Positions 54,397 to 61,877 of a stretch of 64,000 nt of DNA are shown here, in pieces. The stretch is from an uncultured Eubacteriales bacterium. Its GTDB lineage: Bacteria; Bacillota; Clostridia; Christensenellales; Borkfalkiaceae. The DNA lies in NCBI GenBank assembly GCA_958421945.1, contig CATZMZ010000002.1:166763-230762 (forward strand), written 5' to 3'. Position 1 is the stretch's first letter, and every line of letters begins with the position of its first letter. Below the pieces are notes generated by a model. It did no database searches and was not told the DNA's origin. It worked only from the letters and a program-made list of their open reading frames with translations. The translations under genes were made by a program, and so were the position numbers.

Positions 54397-55206
54397 TCAA
54401 ATACGGTTCAAATTGACATTGTTTGTAAATAATTCTGCACGAAGCTGAACGTATGCAGGCTTATTCGAAATCAATTTTTTATATTTACCAGGTTCTTCCG
54501 TTTTCAAACGACGTAAAGCAACAAGCATTTCATCGCTGGTATCAAAGTCGGGAATAGAAAGAATTTCATCACTTCTTTCCATTTTGTTACGTTGCAAGTA
54601 AGAAGTGAGTTCTTCCCAAACATCCATCCTGTTGAACAAAGAAGAAAAGAGCGCGTCGCCGTACAAAACATTTAATTGTCGATTGGTGGTAATATCCTTA
54701 TTACTTTCTGAAATGTAGTAGTTTTTATTTTTAACCAAACTTCCATCTATAAACCACATTGTAGCGTTGATTTTCTTGTTAGGATATAATCTTTCCAAAA
54801 GAGAAAACTTCTTTTTAAAGTTAGCGTATTGACCACGTTTCTTAGTGCTGTCGTGGTCATCTCTGATTTTTTGTTCAATCAAAAATACCGTATCACCGCC
54901 AAGGAATACTTGGTCAGCATTTAAGGCATCGCCGTTTTCATCCGTGCCGATACGCTTATTAAGGTTAGTATATCCCATTTTTTCAATGTAAAGGGTTACT
55001 ATGTATTCCATGAAATCGCCAAATTTAATCTCTCGACTTTGTGTAACGTTTTGAATAAGTTTCGTTTTGGCATTGCTTAATCTAAAAATGCCCGTATATC
55101 TATGGGGGTTATCAATAACATTTTTAAGTAATTCATAGCAAAAATCCGCATCGGATTTAATTTTTTCGTTAAGTTTTTCAACAAAGAATTCGTAAGTAAG
55201 TATCAT
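54397..55206 (-). CDS. HinfI-like type II restriction endonuclease
   Basis: ATG at 55206 has AGGAG 6-7 bp upstream and starts MILTYEFFVEKL. The 269-residue protein contains GIFRLSNAKTKLIQNVTQSREIKFGDFMEYIV and ALNADQVFLGGDTVFLIEQKIRDDHDSTKKRGQ, which I recognise from the HinfI family. The latter carries the acidic residue and E-x-K of a PD-(D/E)xK nuclease. HinfI is 262 residues and cuts G^ANTC. The gene lies 52 bp before the CcrM/HinfI-like methyltransferase, as expected for a type II pair. A homology search was not possible, so GANTC specificity remains a prediction. Confidence 0.85.
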   Translation of the reverse strand: MILTYEFFVEKLNEKIKSDADFCYELLKNVIDNPHRYTGIFRLSNAKTKLIQNVTQSREIKFGDFMEYIVTLYIEKMGYTNLNKRIGTDENGDALNADQVFLGGDTVFLIEQKIRDDHDSTKKRGQYANFKKKFSLLERLYPNKKINATMWFIDGSLVKNKNYYISESNKDITTNRQLNVLYGDALFSSLFNRMDVWEELTSYLQRNKMERSDEILSIPDFDTSDEMLVALRRLKTEEPGKYKKLISNKPAYVQLRAELFTNNVNLNRI

Positions 55207-55221
55207 ATTGTTCTCCTGCAC

Positions 55222-56340
55222 CTAAAAAGGTAAATTATCTATATCTATTTCTGGTAAGTTTGTGCTAGTATAAGGCTTGTATTTTAACCGTAAAACATAA
55301 AGCAATGCGTATATGCGGTTATATAAATACTCCACCAAATAGATATCCGTTAAGGCTTCTCGTTTACTTTTATCTTCAGAACGATAATATTCGTTATGTC
55401 TTATATCATAATCGCTGTTTATAATTCTTTTTACATTTTCTATTTCATTTTTGATAAGGTTGTATTTTTTTTCGTTTTTATTTGAGTGAACCATTTCGGC
55501 TATCTTAATATTTGTTTTTTCATCAGTCAATATATTTGTCCCATCATTCTTAAAAAGAGAATAGAAGAAGCAAAAGGCGTCGGCTATATATTGCAAAGCA
55601 GAATGCTTGTCCATAAAGTCATCATATAAAATCATCTGCTCGGAAAAGGCAATTTTTCTTTCGAATTGTTCGTAGTTAAGAATTTTTTCAGGGATAAAGG
55701 ATGTTTTATAATTCTGCTTTCTTATTTTACCCCCAGCCATTTTGTAAGGTAATCCAAATTTTGTAAAAGTGTCATTCACTTGTTTTGTGAATGGATATCG
55801 TCCTTCTGTGCCACTTTTTAAGAATTTTGCATAAATAAGTTCTATGTAATTTTTTATAACTTGGAAAGGAATATTTGCAAATGTTTGAAGTTGTAGTTCT
55901 TCTCCATACTCTATACGATAATGTAAATTTTCTTGACAATTAATACCGTCGTTTACCCAAAAACCAAATTCATCATGTCCGTAAATAACTTTTTCATCAA
56001 ACATAGGACTAATTTTTTGCTTTTGTTCGTCATACCAAGAAGAAAAAGAAATCCAAAATTTATGTAAATTCTCTTTTTCTTTTTGTTCTGTATTTGCGGT
56101 TGTATTATATTCATTCAGCGTGGCTCTTAATGTTTTTAGAGTAGTATAATGTTTTGAGCTGTCTACGCCATAATATTCACAAATTTTTTCAATACAAAAT
56201 TGAATTTTGATAAAATCGCAAATAGGTAAAGCCTCGTGTATACCTGAAAAATAAGCATTTAGTGCTTCAGGATAGTAATTGTTATCAAACGAATCCAATT
56301 CGGATTGTATCATTAGTTGTAGTTGTTCTTCTTTTGTCAT
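55222..56340 (-). CDS. Unknown protein encoded between the controller and restriction genes
   Basis: The 372-residue protein (MTKEEQLQLMIQSELDSFDNNYYPEALNAYFSG...) matches no family I recognise. It is soluble, rich in Tyr, Lys and Glu, and mostly helical. Notable segments are FWISFSSWYDEQK, FGFWVNDGINCQEN, SALQYIADAFCFFYSLFKNDG and DYDIRHNEYYRSEDKSKREALTDIYLVEYLYNRIYALLYVLRLKYKPY. The last resembles the helical, RHN/Y-containing regions of HEPN-like proteins, but the motif is not canonical. It starts 1 bp after the regulator stop and ends 15 bp before the HinfI-like gene, so it is part of the restriction operon. Confidence 0.75.
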   Translation of the reverse strand: MTKEEQLQLMIQSELDSFDNNYYPEALNAYFSGIHEALPICDFIKIQFCIEKICEYYGVDSSKHYTTLKTLRATLNEYNTTANTEQKEKENLHKFWISFSSWYDEQKQKISPMFDEKVIYGHDEFGFWVNDGINCQENLHYRIEYGEELQLQTFANIPFQVIKNYIELIYAKFLKSGTEGRYPFTKQVNDTFTKFGLPYKMAGGKIRKQNYKTSFIPEKILNYEQFERKIAFSEQMILYDDFMDKHSALQYIADAFCFFYSLFKNDGTNILTDEKTNIKIAEMVHSNKNEKKYNLIKNEIENVKRIINSDYDIRHNEYYRSEDKSKREALTDIYLVEYLYNRIYALLYVLRLKYKPYTSTNLPEIDIDNLPF

Positions 56341-56341
56341 T

Positions 56342-56551
56342 TCAAATTTCTTCCTCAGTAGCGTCCATTATATCGCCGATATTACATTGTAATACCTTGC
56401 AAATGCGGAGCATTACGTCCATTGATACGGTTTCGTTTTTGCTCATCTTTGCCATGGTGGAAGAAGACATTTCAGCCTGCACGCGTAGTGCGTTTTTAGT
56501 CATCTTTTTATCTATAAGTTTTTTCCATAATTTGTCGTAACTTACTGCCAT
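56342..56551 (-). CDS. Small XRE-type regulator (restriction controller-like)
   Basis: The 69-residue protein is a single helix-turn-helix domain: SYDKLWKKLIDKKMTKNALRVQAEMSSSTMAKMSKNETVSMDVMLRICKVLQCNIGDIMD. This is the compact Cro/C.5 type used for restriction controller proteins and phage regulators. It is the first gene of the minus-strand string that ends at the HNH gene, directly under a strong promoter, so it probably sets timing of methyltransferase and nuclease. AAGGGG precedes the ATG. Confidence 0.85.
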   Translation of the reverse strand: MAVSYDKLWKKLIDKKMTKNALRVQAEMSSSTMAKMSKNETVSMDVMLRICKVLQCNIGDIMDATEEEI

Positions 56552-56580
56552 AAAAATTCCCCTTGAACGGTATTTTTATC

Positions 56581-56609
56581 ATTATACCACAAATAAAAAA
56601 TTTAATCAA
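56581..56609 (-). promoter_or_regulatory. Sigma-A promoter of the restriction operon
   Basis: On the minus strand TTGATT (56609-56604) and TATAAT (56586-56581) are 17 bp apart, 30 bp before the controller ATG. ATACCGTTCAAGG follows. Confidence 0.8.
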
Positions 56610-56654
56610 GTAGGTTCTTCGCATATCTAAAGAATTTCTTTAGAAAAAGGACAA

Positions 56655-56692
56655 TAAAAAATGACCCCAACGTCATACATTAGGGTCATTAT
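56655..56692 (-). terminator. Terminator after the integrase gene
   Basis: ATGACCC at 56661-56667 pairs with GGGTCAT at 56683-56689, extended by CAACG/CATTA partly, with T-rich minus-strand flank. The 13-bp word TACATTAGGGTCA here recurs at 63007-63019 next to the right junction. Confidence 0.65.
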
Positions 56693-56694
56693 GT

Positions 56695-58089
56695 TCATTC
56701 GAATATCTCTTCCAGTTTTTGGGCGGCGGAACGGTCGGCTGTTTTTAGGAAGTGGCTGTATATGTCGGTGGTCGTGCTAGTTCGCGCATGACCCGCTCGA
56801 CCTGCGACCGTTACGATAGGTACTCCAGCGGCTATTTGCATAGTGATGTTCGTATGTCGTAGACTGTGGACGGTTCGTTCTTCAAGTCCTGCCGTCTGGC
56901 ATATCCGTTTCATCCACGTGTTTATCGTGCCAGGATATATGTTTCCGCCGTATTCGCCTATAAATAATCGGTTGCTGTTTTCCCACTTATCGCCGTGCAT
57001 TTCTCGGTATTCTTCATACCAAGCCTTGTATTCGGTCAGCACCGTTATCAGTTTATCCGATATGGCGATTACACGCTTACTGCTTTCCGTTTTCGGGTCT
57101 TTTAATACTAACCCAACCCTACGAACGGCGGTGAGCGACCTTGCTATAGTTATCGTAGCGTTATCGAAGTCGATATCTGACCATTCCAGTCCACACAGTT
57201 CGCCACGGCGCATACCCGTTAGAAGAAGGGTGAGCATAGCTGTCTTGTATCGAATATCTGGAAACTCGTCCGCCGCCTTGTAGAACTTTTTGGCGTCTTC
57301 GTCATCCATATAGTCAATATCGCGTGGCGGTCGCTTGGGGAAGGTTATGTAGTCGGCGCTAGCGTAGTTGTCTGCTATCAGTCGTTGTTTTTTCGCCGTA
57401 GCAAGAACCGCTCGTATGGTGCGCTTAATCTTGCTTATCGTTTCGTAGGCATACTTTTGCGTCGTATGCGTGACATTAAATAAGTTTTCCGTTTTCTCGC
57501 CTAGCGTATCGGCTAGCCGTTTGGCGTACTCGTAACTGATTTGTTTGCCTGCCAGCGCGTTGGAAAGGGAGCAACTACTGAAGTTTTTCTCATACCGAAG
57601 TTTCATATATCCGATACCCGTTTTGTTCATACGCTCCCGAAGAGCAGGCTTTGCCGTAACGACGGTCACAGTCTTTTCCATACGGTCTAGTTTGTCGTAG
57701 TATTGCTGTATGATATTCGGTGTAAGTTCTTTTAGTTTATAACCGCCGATATGCTTGTTGGTGAGTTCTATGGCGCTTTCACAGTTGACGAAGTAACTTG
57801 CTGCGACTTCGTTTTTTCGCCTTTTTAGCCACCAGAGCGCGTAGTCCGAGAAAGTGGTTTCAGCCGATTTTGTCGGCTCTCCTGACGCCGTTTCTAGGAT
57901 TTTAATCGCGTTCTCGTATTCGCTTGCAAATATCACGACTTCTCGTTCCATTTGCTTGGGTGTAAGTCCTACGGGCGGTTTCCAGGTAGTAGAGTGAACT
58001 TTAATTTCTCCGCTACCTTTGTCCTTAATTTTGACCTGTATGCGGTAGGTCATACCGCTTTTACTAGGTCGTTTGCTTATACTTGCCAT
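56695..58089 (-). CDS. int: Tyrosine integrase with embedded helix-turn-helix
   Basis: The 464-residue protein has an N-terminal arm-binding domain (about 1-65), a core-binding domain and a catalytic domain. The catalytic residues are Arg294 (TGMRRGE), His408-x-x-Arg411 (HSLRH), His434 (GHARTST) and nucleophile Tyr444 (TDIYSHF), a complete set. The core-binding domain is interrupted at about 148-207 by ALRERMNKTGIGYMKLRYEKNF...SNALAGKQISYEYAKRLADTLGEKTENLFNV, which reads as an XRE-like helix-turn-helix. It integrates the island at the CCTCCTAAGGG core of tRNA-Arg. GGAGG precedes the ATG. Codon use is GC-richer than the adjoining restriction genes. Confidence 0.93.
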   Translation of the reverse strand: MASISKRPSKSGMTYRIQVKIKDKGSGEIKVHSTTWKPPVGLTPKQMEREVVIFASEYENAIKILETASGEPTKSAETTFSDYALWWLKRRKNEVAASYFVNCESAIELTNKHIGGYKLKELTPNIIQQYYDKLDRMEKTVTVVTAKPALRERMNKTGIGYMKLRYEKNFSSCSLSNALAGKQISYEYAKRLADTLGEKTENLFNVTHTTQKYAYETISKIKRTIRAVLATAKKQRLIADNYASADYITFPKRPPRDIDYMDDEDAKKFYKAADEFPDIRYKTAMLTLLLTGMRRGELCGLEWSDIDFDNATITIARSLTAVRRVGLVLKDPKTESSKRVIAISDKLITVLTEYKAWYEEYREMHGDKWENSNRLFIGEYGGNIYPGTINTWMKRICQTAGLEERTVHSLRHTNITMQIAAGVPIVTVAGRAGHARTSTTTDIYSHFLKTADRSAAQKLEEIFE

Positions 58090-58178
58090 TTAATTACCTC
58101 CTACGGTGTTTTCATTAAGGGGACATAGCAATCCCCTTAACAAAAGGAAGCCGTAAAAATTTAGAAAAGTCTAGCGAT

Positions 58179-58373
58179 TTAGCCTTGCGAACCGCTAAAA
58201 TATTTGAATAAATCGTCTAAATCCACGAGAAGTTTCTTTCCCGTGAAGACACACCGTATTTTACCACTTTTGCAAAGGGTTCTAATACAGTTAGGGGTTA
58301 CCGCCGTCATAGGGTCGATTGCCTTAATTTCGGCGATGGTTTCGGTTATCGTTCTCATTCTAGGTATCGTCAT
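58179..58373 (-). CDS. Excisionase-like helix-turn-helix protein
   Basis: The 64-residue protein (ETIAEIKAIDPMTAVTPNCIRTLCKSGKIRCVFTGKKLLVDLDDLFKYF) has the MerR/excisionase-type fold: helix-turn-helix, a GK-containing wing, then VDLDDL. It sits 89 bp upstream of int on the same strand, the usual xis-int order in Tn916-like and clostridial elements. GGAG precedes the ATG. It likely directs excision by bending DNA at the attachment sites. Confidence 0.82.
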   Translation of the reverse strand: MTIPRMRTITETIAEIKAIDPMTAVTPNCIRTLCKSGKIRCVFTGKKLLVDLDDLFKYFSGSQG

Positions 58374-58395
58374 CTAATGCTCCTTAATACTCATA

Positions 58396-58754
58396 AATTT
58401 TTCTCCTTTTCTTTGAATCTTTGTTTCTTTGTATCTTCGTTGCGTCGTTGCATTGTTGCGTCGTTCTTTGAATCTTCGTATCTTTGAAATCTTTGAATTT
58501 TTGAATAAATTTTGATTTTAGTTTGAATAAAAATCAAAAATCAAAACCGAACGGAGTGGCGTATTTTTAGAATTTTTCAACGGTTTTGCCATAAAAACCG
58601 CCGTTTTCGCCACCTTGAACGAATTTTGAAAAGCAATTTTGATTTTGCGCTTTGATTTTTGATTACGCGAAAACTTACGCGTGATTGCCGCCCCGCTTAT
58701 AGGTCGATTCGCGTAGAGATTTGACCTCCCCCTGGGGGTACACGCTGTCAAATC
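58396..58754. other. Origin-like repeat region without a gene
   Basis: This stretch between xis and the replication genes has several layers. At 58396-58505 short words such as CTTTGAATCTT and GTATCTT recur, and TTGCGTCGTT is repeated at 58440 and 58456. AATCAAAAATCAAA (58532-58545) is inverted at 58651-58664 as TTTGATTTTTGATT. GATTTGAC (58718-58725) is inverted at 58747-58754 as GTCAAATC and encloses CCCCCTGGGGG (58728-58738). A 77-codon minus-strand frame here is AT-driven and not believed. An origin of replication, or transfer origin, is the likely role. Confidence 0.55.
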
Positions 58755-59065
58755 CTACCAAGTTCATCTTCCATTTGCTTGATTTCATAATGCTCCATTA
58801 GTGCGAAGTAGTGTATGTACGCGCCGTCCAGTTCTTGGGTGTACTCGTGCTTGATATAACAACGACGTTTCAAGAATTCTTCAAGTTCAAACGTTAAGTT
58901 GTAAGCGGTAATTATATCAATTTGTTCGTTTTTGGGTAATCCGTTATTGTAGATATCCTGCAATTCCTTAGTATTGAGTACCCAGCCGTCGTCACCACTT
59001 TCTTGAGCATAAATTCCGATAATATCTTTCATTCTTTTTTCTTGTGCGTTTTTAAGTTCTAACAT
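58748..59065 (-). CDS. Small acidic helical protein in the replication operon
   Basis: The 105-residue product (LKNAQEKRMKDIIGIYAQESGDDGWVLNTKELQDIYNNGL...) is acidic and helical with no recognised domain. It starts 1 bp after the DnaC-like gene end, with GGAGG before the ATG, so it is translated from the same transcript. Its last codons overlap the GTCAAATC arm of the origin-like region. A role in replication or copy control is inferred from position only. Confidence 0.65.
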   Translation of the reverse strand: MLELKNAQEKRMKDIIGIYAQESGDDGWVLNTKELQDIYNNGLPKNEQIDIITAYNLTFELEEFLKRRCYIKHEYTQELDGAYIHYFALMEHYEIKQMEDELGRI

Positions 59066-59066
59066 T

Positions 59067-59891
59067 TTAAATTCCTCCGTTAATAAATTTTAATAGTTTT
59101 TCCTCGTTTTGTTTGCGTACGAGGTCACGCATGTTTTCGCAGTCTAACTGTTGTTCGAATAGGCACGAGCCTTTAATACGGTGCGCCGTTCGTTCTTCAT
59201 AGTTGCAATTTGCCATAAGTGCGCTGATGCGGTAGTTGCTAGAATAGATAGTCGGCTTTTTAGCGTTAATTCGCGTGTTGATAAGGTCAAACGCTATCGT
59301 TTGTAGCCAGCCTGTCCCAGCCTTGATGTTTTCCGTACCGATATCGTCCAGGAAGAGAAAGTCAACTGTTTCGGCTCTACGGAGTACGGCGGACTGCGCC
59401 GAGTTGTTTCCAAAGCCTTCTTTTAGTTTGCTTTCAATCTCCACGAAACTAGTAAATAGCACGGTGTACAGTTTGTCCGCCAGGGCGTTGCCCATGCAAG
59501 CGGTAAGGTGGGTTTTTCCCACGCCGGGGACGCCGTAAAGATAAGCGCCGACACCCGCATCATACATCGTATCCGCGTGCGCGCAATAGTTGCGACACAT
59601 CTGGTAGACGGCTTGATTGCTAGGGATAATTTTAGCCGTTTCAAAGGTGCAGTTCCTAAAATGCTTGCCGAGAGCGCTGTTACGGCGGTATTCTTCCGCC
59701 TTGGCTTTCCGTTCTTGTAATCGGCGTTCTTTTTCCGCCTTCTCATAAGCCTCCTGACGGCACTTGCAGGAGGTTGGCGCAAAACAGTCGAATTCTTGCA
59801 TATAAAACGCTCGTGGCGTGTGGCAGTTTTTGCAATACGGCAACCCGTCTTCCCCCAAATATTCGTCTGCCTGTAATTCTATTTTTTTCAT
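59067..59891 (-). CDS. DnaC/IstB-type helicase loader
   Basis: The 274-residue AAA+ ATPase has an N-terminal zinc site (CKNCH and SCKC; Cys20, 23, 42, 44), Walker A GVPGVGKT at 120-127, Walker B FLFLDDIGTE, and sensor SSNYRISAL. It is of the DnaC/DnaI kind that loads the replicative helicase on phage and element origins. It overlaps the upstream winged-helix gene by 4 bp. Together they form a two-gene replication module, suggesting the excised island replicates. IstB is excluded by absence of a paired transposase and by the zinc N-terminus. Confidence 0.9.
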   Translation of the reverse strand: MKKIELQADEYLGEDGLPYCKNCHTPRAFYMQEFDCFAPTSCKCRQEAYEKAEKERRLQERKAKAEEYRRNSALGKHFRNCTFETAKIIPSNQAVYQMCRNYCAHADTMYDAGVGAYLYGVPGVGKTHLTACMGNALADKLYTVLFTSFVEIESKLKEGFGNNSAQSAVLRRAETVDFLFLDDIGTENIKAGTGWLQTIAFDLINTRINAKKPTIYSSNYRISALMANCNYEERTAHRIKGSCLFEQQLDCENMRDLVRKQNEEKLLKFINGGI

Positions 59892-60319
59892 GAATTATCT
59901 TTTCCCCAGTCAATGCCATAATTGCTTTCGTAAGAAGTATTATTTTTATCTATTCTACTTACTATATTATGGTTCACGTTTTTAAGCGTAGGCTTTTCGC
60001 GTTTTTGAGCGTTACCTACGCTTATTTTTGATAACACTATGGAAGAATTCGGTTTAATAATACGCTTACGATAACCGTTATCATCCGTGGTACGGGTAAC
60101 GGCGATTAGGTCGTAACGCTTAAGTATCCCGATCAACCTACTTACCGATTGAATGGAAAGGTTTAATTGTTTTGCAAAATATTTATTCGATGCAAAACAG
60201 TACCCATCACTCTGCGATAGGGCACAAATCTCTCCGTGAAGAATTTTCGCTCTCGGTGGAATAGAATGGATTGCGTTCACTTTTTCGTCCAGTTTAATGT
60301 AATTTCTACTACTCGTCAT
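59888..60319 (-). CDS. Winged-helix replication initiator-like protein
   Basis: The 143-residue protein contains IPPRAKILHGEICALSQSDGYCFASNKYFAKQLNLSIQSVSRLIGILKRYDLIAV, the helix-turn-helix seen in RepA-like / phage replisome-organiser N-termini (the SNKYLA-type motif). The C-terminal half is polar and likely contacts the DnaC-like protein. AGGAGG precedes the ATG. An operator of the island repressor lies 24-43 bp upstream, so replication is probably repressed in the integrated state. Confidence 0.8.
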   Translation of the reverse strand: MTSSRNYIKLDEKVNAIHSIPPRAKILHGEICALSQSDGYCFASNKYFAKQLNLSIQSVSRLIGILKRYDLIAVTRTTDDNGYRKRIIKPNSSIVLSKISVGNAQKREKPTLKNVNHNIVSRIDKNNTSYESNYGIDWGKDNS

Positions 60320-60342
60320 TTACTTCCTCCTGAATATAGTAT

Positions 60343-60362
60343 TGTAAGCAATTTTGCGAACA
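60343..60362. promoter_or_regulatory. Operator O3 before the replication genes
   Basis: TGTAAGCAATTTTGCGAACA. It shares TGT-A-CA and TTTTGCGAACA with the two operators at the repressor promoter. Confidence 0.7.
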
Positions 60363-60374
60363 CATAGTTAAAAA

Positions 60375-60402
60375 TTAAAAAGGATCAGCGGTCCTTTTTA
60401 AT
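60375..60402 (-). terminator. Terminator after the repressor gene
   Basis: TTAAAAAGGA and TCCTTTTTAA pair around TCAGCGG, with A and T runs in both directions. Confidence 0.75.
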
Positions 60403-60416
60403 TTAAAAATATATGA

Positions 60417-60899
60417 TTAGTCTTCTACTTCATCGGTAGATGATAATTTCGTTCCCTTTGACAGCAATTCTTCTATGGCGGTTATAACGGCAAGGCTTTC
60501 GTCTTCATGATCTATCACGAGTGCGTCTAAATCATTGACCTGCATCAACTTGCGTACGACAAGCCTTGCAAACTGATTTTTTCTCATAAATTCCGCCATA
60601 TCAGGGGCAAGCTCCTTTCTGCCAAGACCGATAAGCTCCATTACCTCGTATTCAGTCTCCTCATTCACCTGATAGGTTTTAAGAATATTTGTGAGCACTT
60701 CTCCCACGGGAGGATATCGTCTATCGTTTTCCAGGTCGGAAAGGTATGCCGGGGAAATTCCGATTTTGGCACATGCGCCACGGAGAGAGAGGTTGCAGCC
60801 TTCTCGTAAACCTTTTATCATTTTTCCAAAGGTAACGCCTTTTGCGTTTGCAATTACCGTCCCGTCTTCTCTTCTGGGCATAGCCTTGTATTTTGCCAT
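60417..60899 (-). CDS. XRE-family repressor of the island
   Basis: ATG at 60899 has AGGAG 8 bp upstream; the frame to 60938 would start inside an operator. The 160-residue protein has a helix-turn-helix (TFGKMIKGLREGCNLSLRGACAKIGISPAYLSDLENDRRYPP) and a helical C-terminal part (GRKELAPDMAEFMRKNQFARLVVRKLMQ) like HTH_XRE regulators of toxin or phage modules. It is expressed from a promoter covered by two operators and so is likely autoregulated. A third copy of the operator precedes the replication genes. No ImmA-type protease is adjacent. Confidence 0.85.
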   Translation of the reverse strand: MAKYKAMPRREDGTVIANAKGVTFGKMIKGLREGCNLSLRGACAKIGISPAYLSDLENDRRYPPVGEVLTNILKTYQVNEETEYEVMELIGLGRKELAPDMAEFMRKNQFARLVVRKLMQVNDLDALVIDHEDESLAVITAIEELLSKGTKLSSTDEVED

Positions 60900-60917
60900 A
60901 ACGTACTCCTTACTATA

Positions 60918-60984
60918 TGTTCGCTTTTTTGCTAACACATATATTATACACCAAGAAAATTATTTGTCAACAGTTTTGCGAACA
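60918..60984 (-). promoter_or_regulatory. Repressor promoter with operators O1 and O2
   Basis: On the minus strand TTGACA (60970-60965) and TATAAT (60948-60943) are 16 bp apart. O1 is TGTCAACAGTTTTGCGAACA at 60965-60984 and overlaps the -35 box. O2 is TGTTCGCTTTTTTGCTAACA at 60918-60937 and covers the start site. Both match O3 at 60343-60362. Confidence 0.8.
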
Positions 60985-61025
60985 TTTTTTAAACTTTTTT
61001 TGAAATATTTTTATTAAAATTACTA

Positions 61026-61070
61026 AATGCCCTATAGATAGGGCAGAAATTGCCGTTATCGGCAAAAAAC
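61026..61070. other. Two adjacent hairpins
   Basis: TGCCCTAT/ATAGGGCA at 61028-61045 and TTGCCG/CGGCAA at 61050-61065 lie in the gap downstream of the 156-residue protein gene. They probably act as its terminator; the T-run is weak on the minus strand. Confidence 0.5.
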
Positions 61071-61117
61071 TATTGTATTTTGTATGCAAAATTATTTATT
61101 TCTTGCTGATAGCGTGA

Positions 61118-61588
61118 TTATTCTATTATAAAGTCCTTTTCGGAGCGATATATTTTTAGTTCCGTAATATCAGTACGATTGCACATTTTTTGTACGGTGT
61201 CTTCGTTGCACATCATGCTGTAGGAAAAGTGAGTGTTTGCGTCGGTATACATGGCAAGGCAGGAATAGCCTTTTTTGACGGTTTTTTTATATTCTTTTTC
61301 GTCATCCATCAGTTGCAGGAGCTCTGCCATAAACAAGTCTTCGTCGCCGTCTAACTCACCGTATTCCGTGATTATCGGTCGTTCCTTGAAGTAGCGCTTA
61401 ATCGTTTCTTCCAGGATAGGTGCGTAGTTGTTATCGTAAAATACGATATCGCATGAACTGCCGTTTCCGCAGTCGTTGTACCAAGCCACCTTTTTTCCGT
61501 TATAATAAAGATTGCCTTGGTTTCCTTGCCAGTCGAGCCCTTGAAAGGTCTTTCTGTTCTTTAATGAAAACCCGTATATACTTGCCAT
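61118..61588 (-). CDS. Unknown island protein (156 aa)
   Basis: ATG at 61588 has GGAGG 5 bp upstream; a second ATG at 61600 overlaps this site. The product begins MASIYGFSLKNRKTFQGLDWQGNQGNLYYNGKKVAWYNDCGNGSSCDIVFYDN and later reads GYSCLAMYTDANTHFSYSMMCNEDTVQKMCNRTD. It is acidic with seven cysteines and mixed beta-alpha pattern; no family was recognised. A copy of the TTTACGG motif lies 26 bp upstream. It stands alone on the minus strand next to the regulatory region. Confidence 0.65.
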   Translation of the reverse strand: MASIYGFSLKNRKTFQGLDWQGNQGNLYYNGKKVAWYNDCGNGSSCDIVFYDNNYAPILEETIKRYFKERPIITEYGELDGDEDLFMAELLQLMDDEKEYKKTVKKGYSCLAMYTDANTHFSYSMMCNEDTVQKMCNRTDITELKIYRSEKDFIIE

Positions 61589-61614
61589 TTTTGCCTCCAT
61601 ATACTATTGTTAAG

Positions 61615-61630
61615 CAAAGTATGCCGTAAA
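61615..61630 (-). promoter_or_regulatory. Shared upstream motif, copy 3
   Basis: On the minus strand TTTACGGCATACTTTG, 26 bp before the start of the 156-residue protein gene. Confidence 0.45.
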
Positions 61631-61877
61631 GGTTTTCAAGAGCCCAGCGAAAGCGTGCTAAATTTGTGAGATTAAGAAGTGCTAATATATGAGCAATTTT
61701 TTATTGTTTGTGGCTTAAATTGCTAAAATGTGAACAATTTTAATTTTATCACGCTTTTGTTTATATGGCTTGTTTATGGTTGATTTTTTTGCTAGGGAGT
61801 GTTATAGTATTAATGTTAGGCTATCTAACAAGGTTTTACTCTTTTATAAAGGATTATAATAACAAGGAGTAAAAATC

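Noticed and set aside
58518..58751. 77-codon minus-strand frame in the xis-replication gap
   Set aside because: It is produced by the inverted AT-rich repeats and lacks a ribosome site; the gap is better explained as an origin-like region.
59067..59891. IstB transposition protein
   Set aside because: The N-terminal zinc site, the overlapping winged-helix gene and lack of a paired transposase favour a DnaC-type helicase loader.
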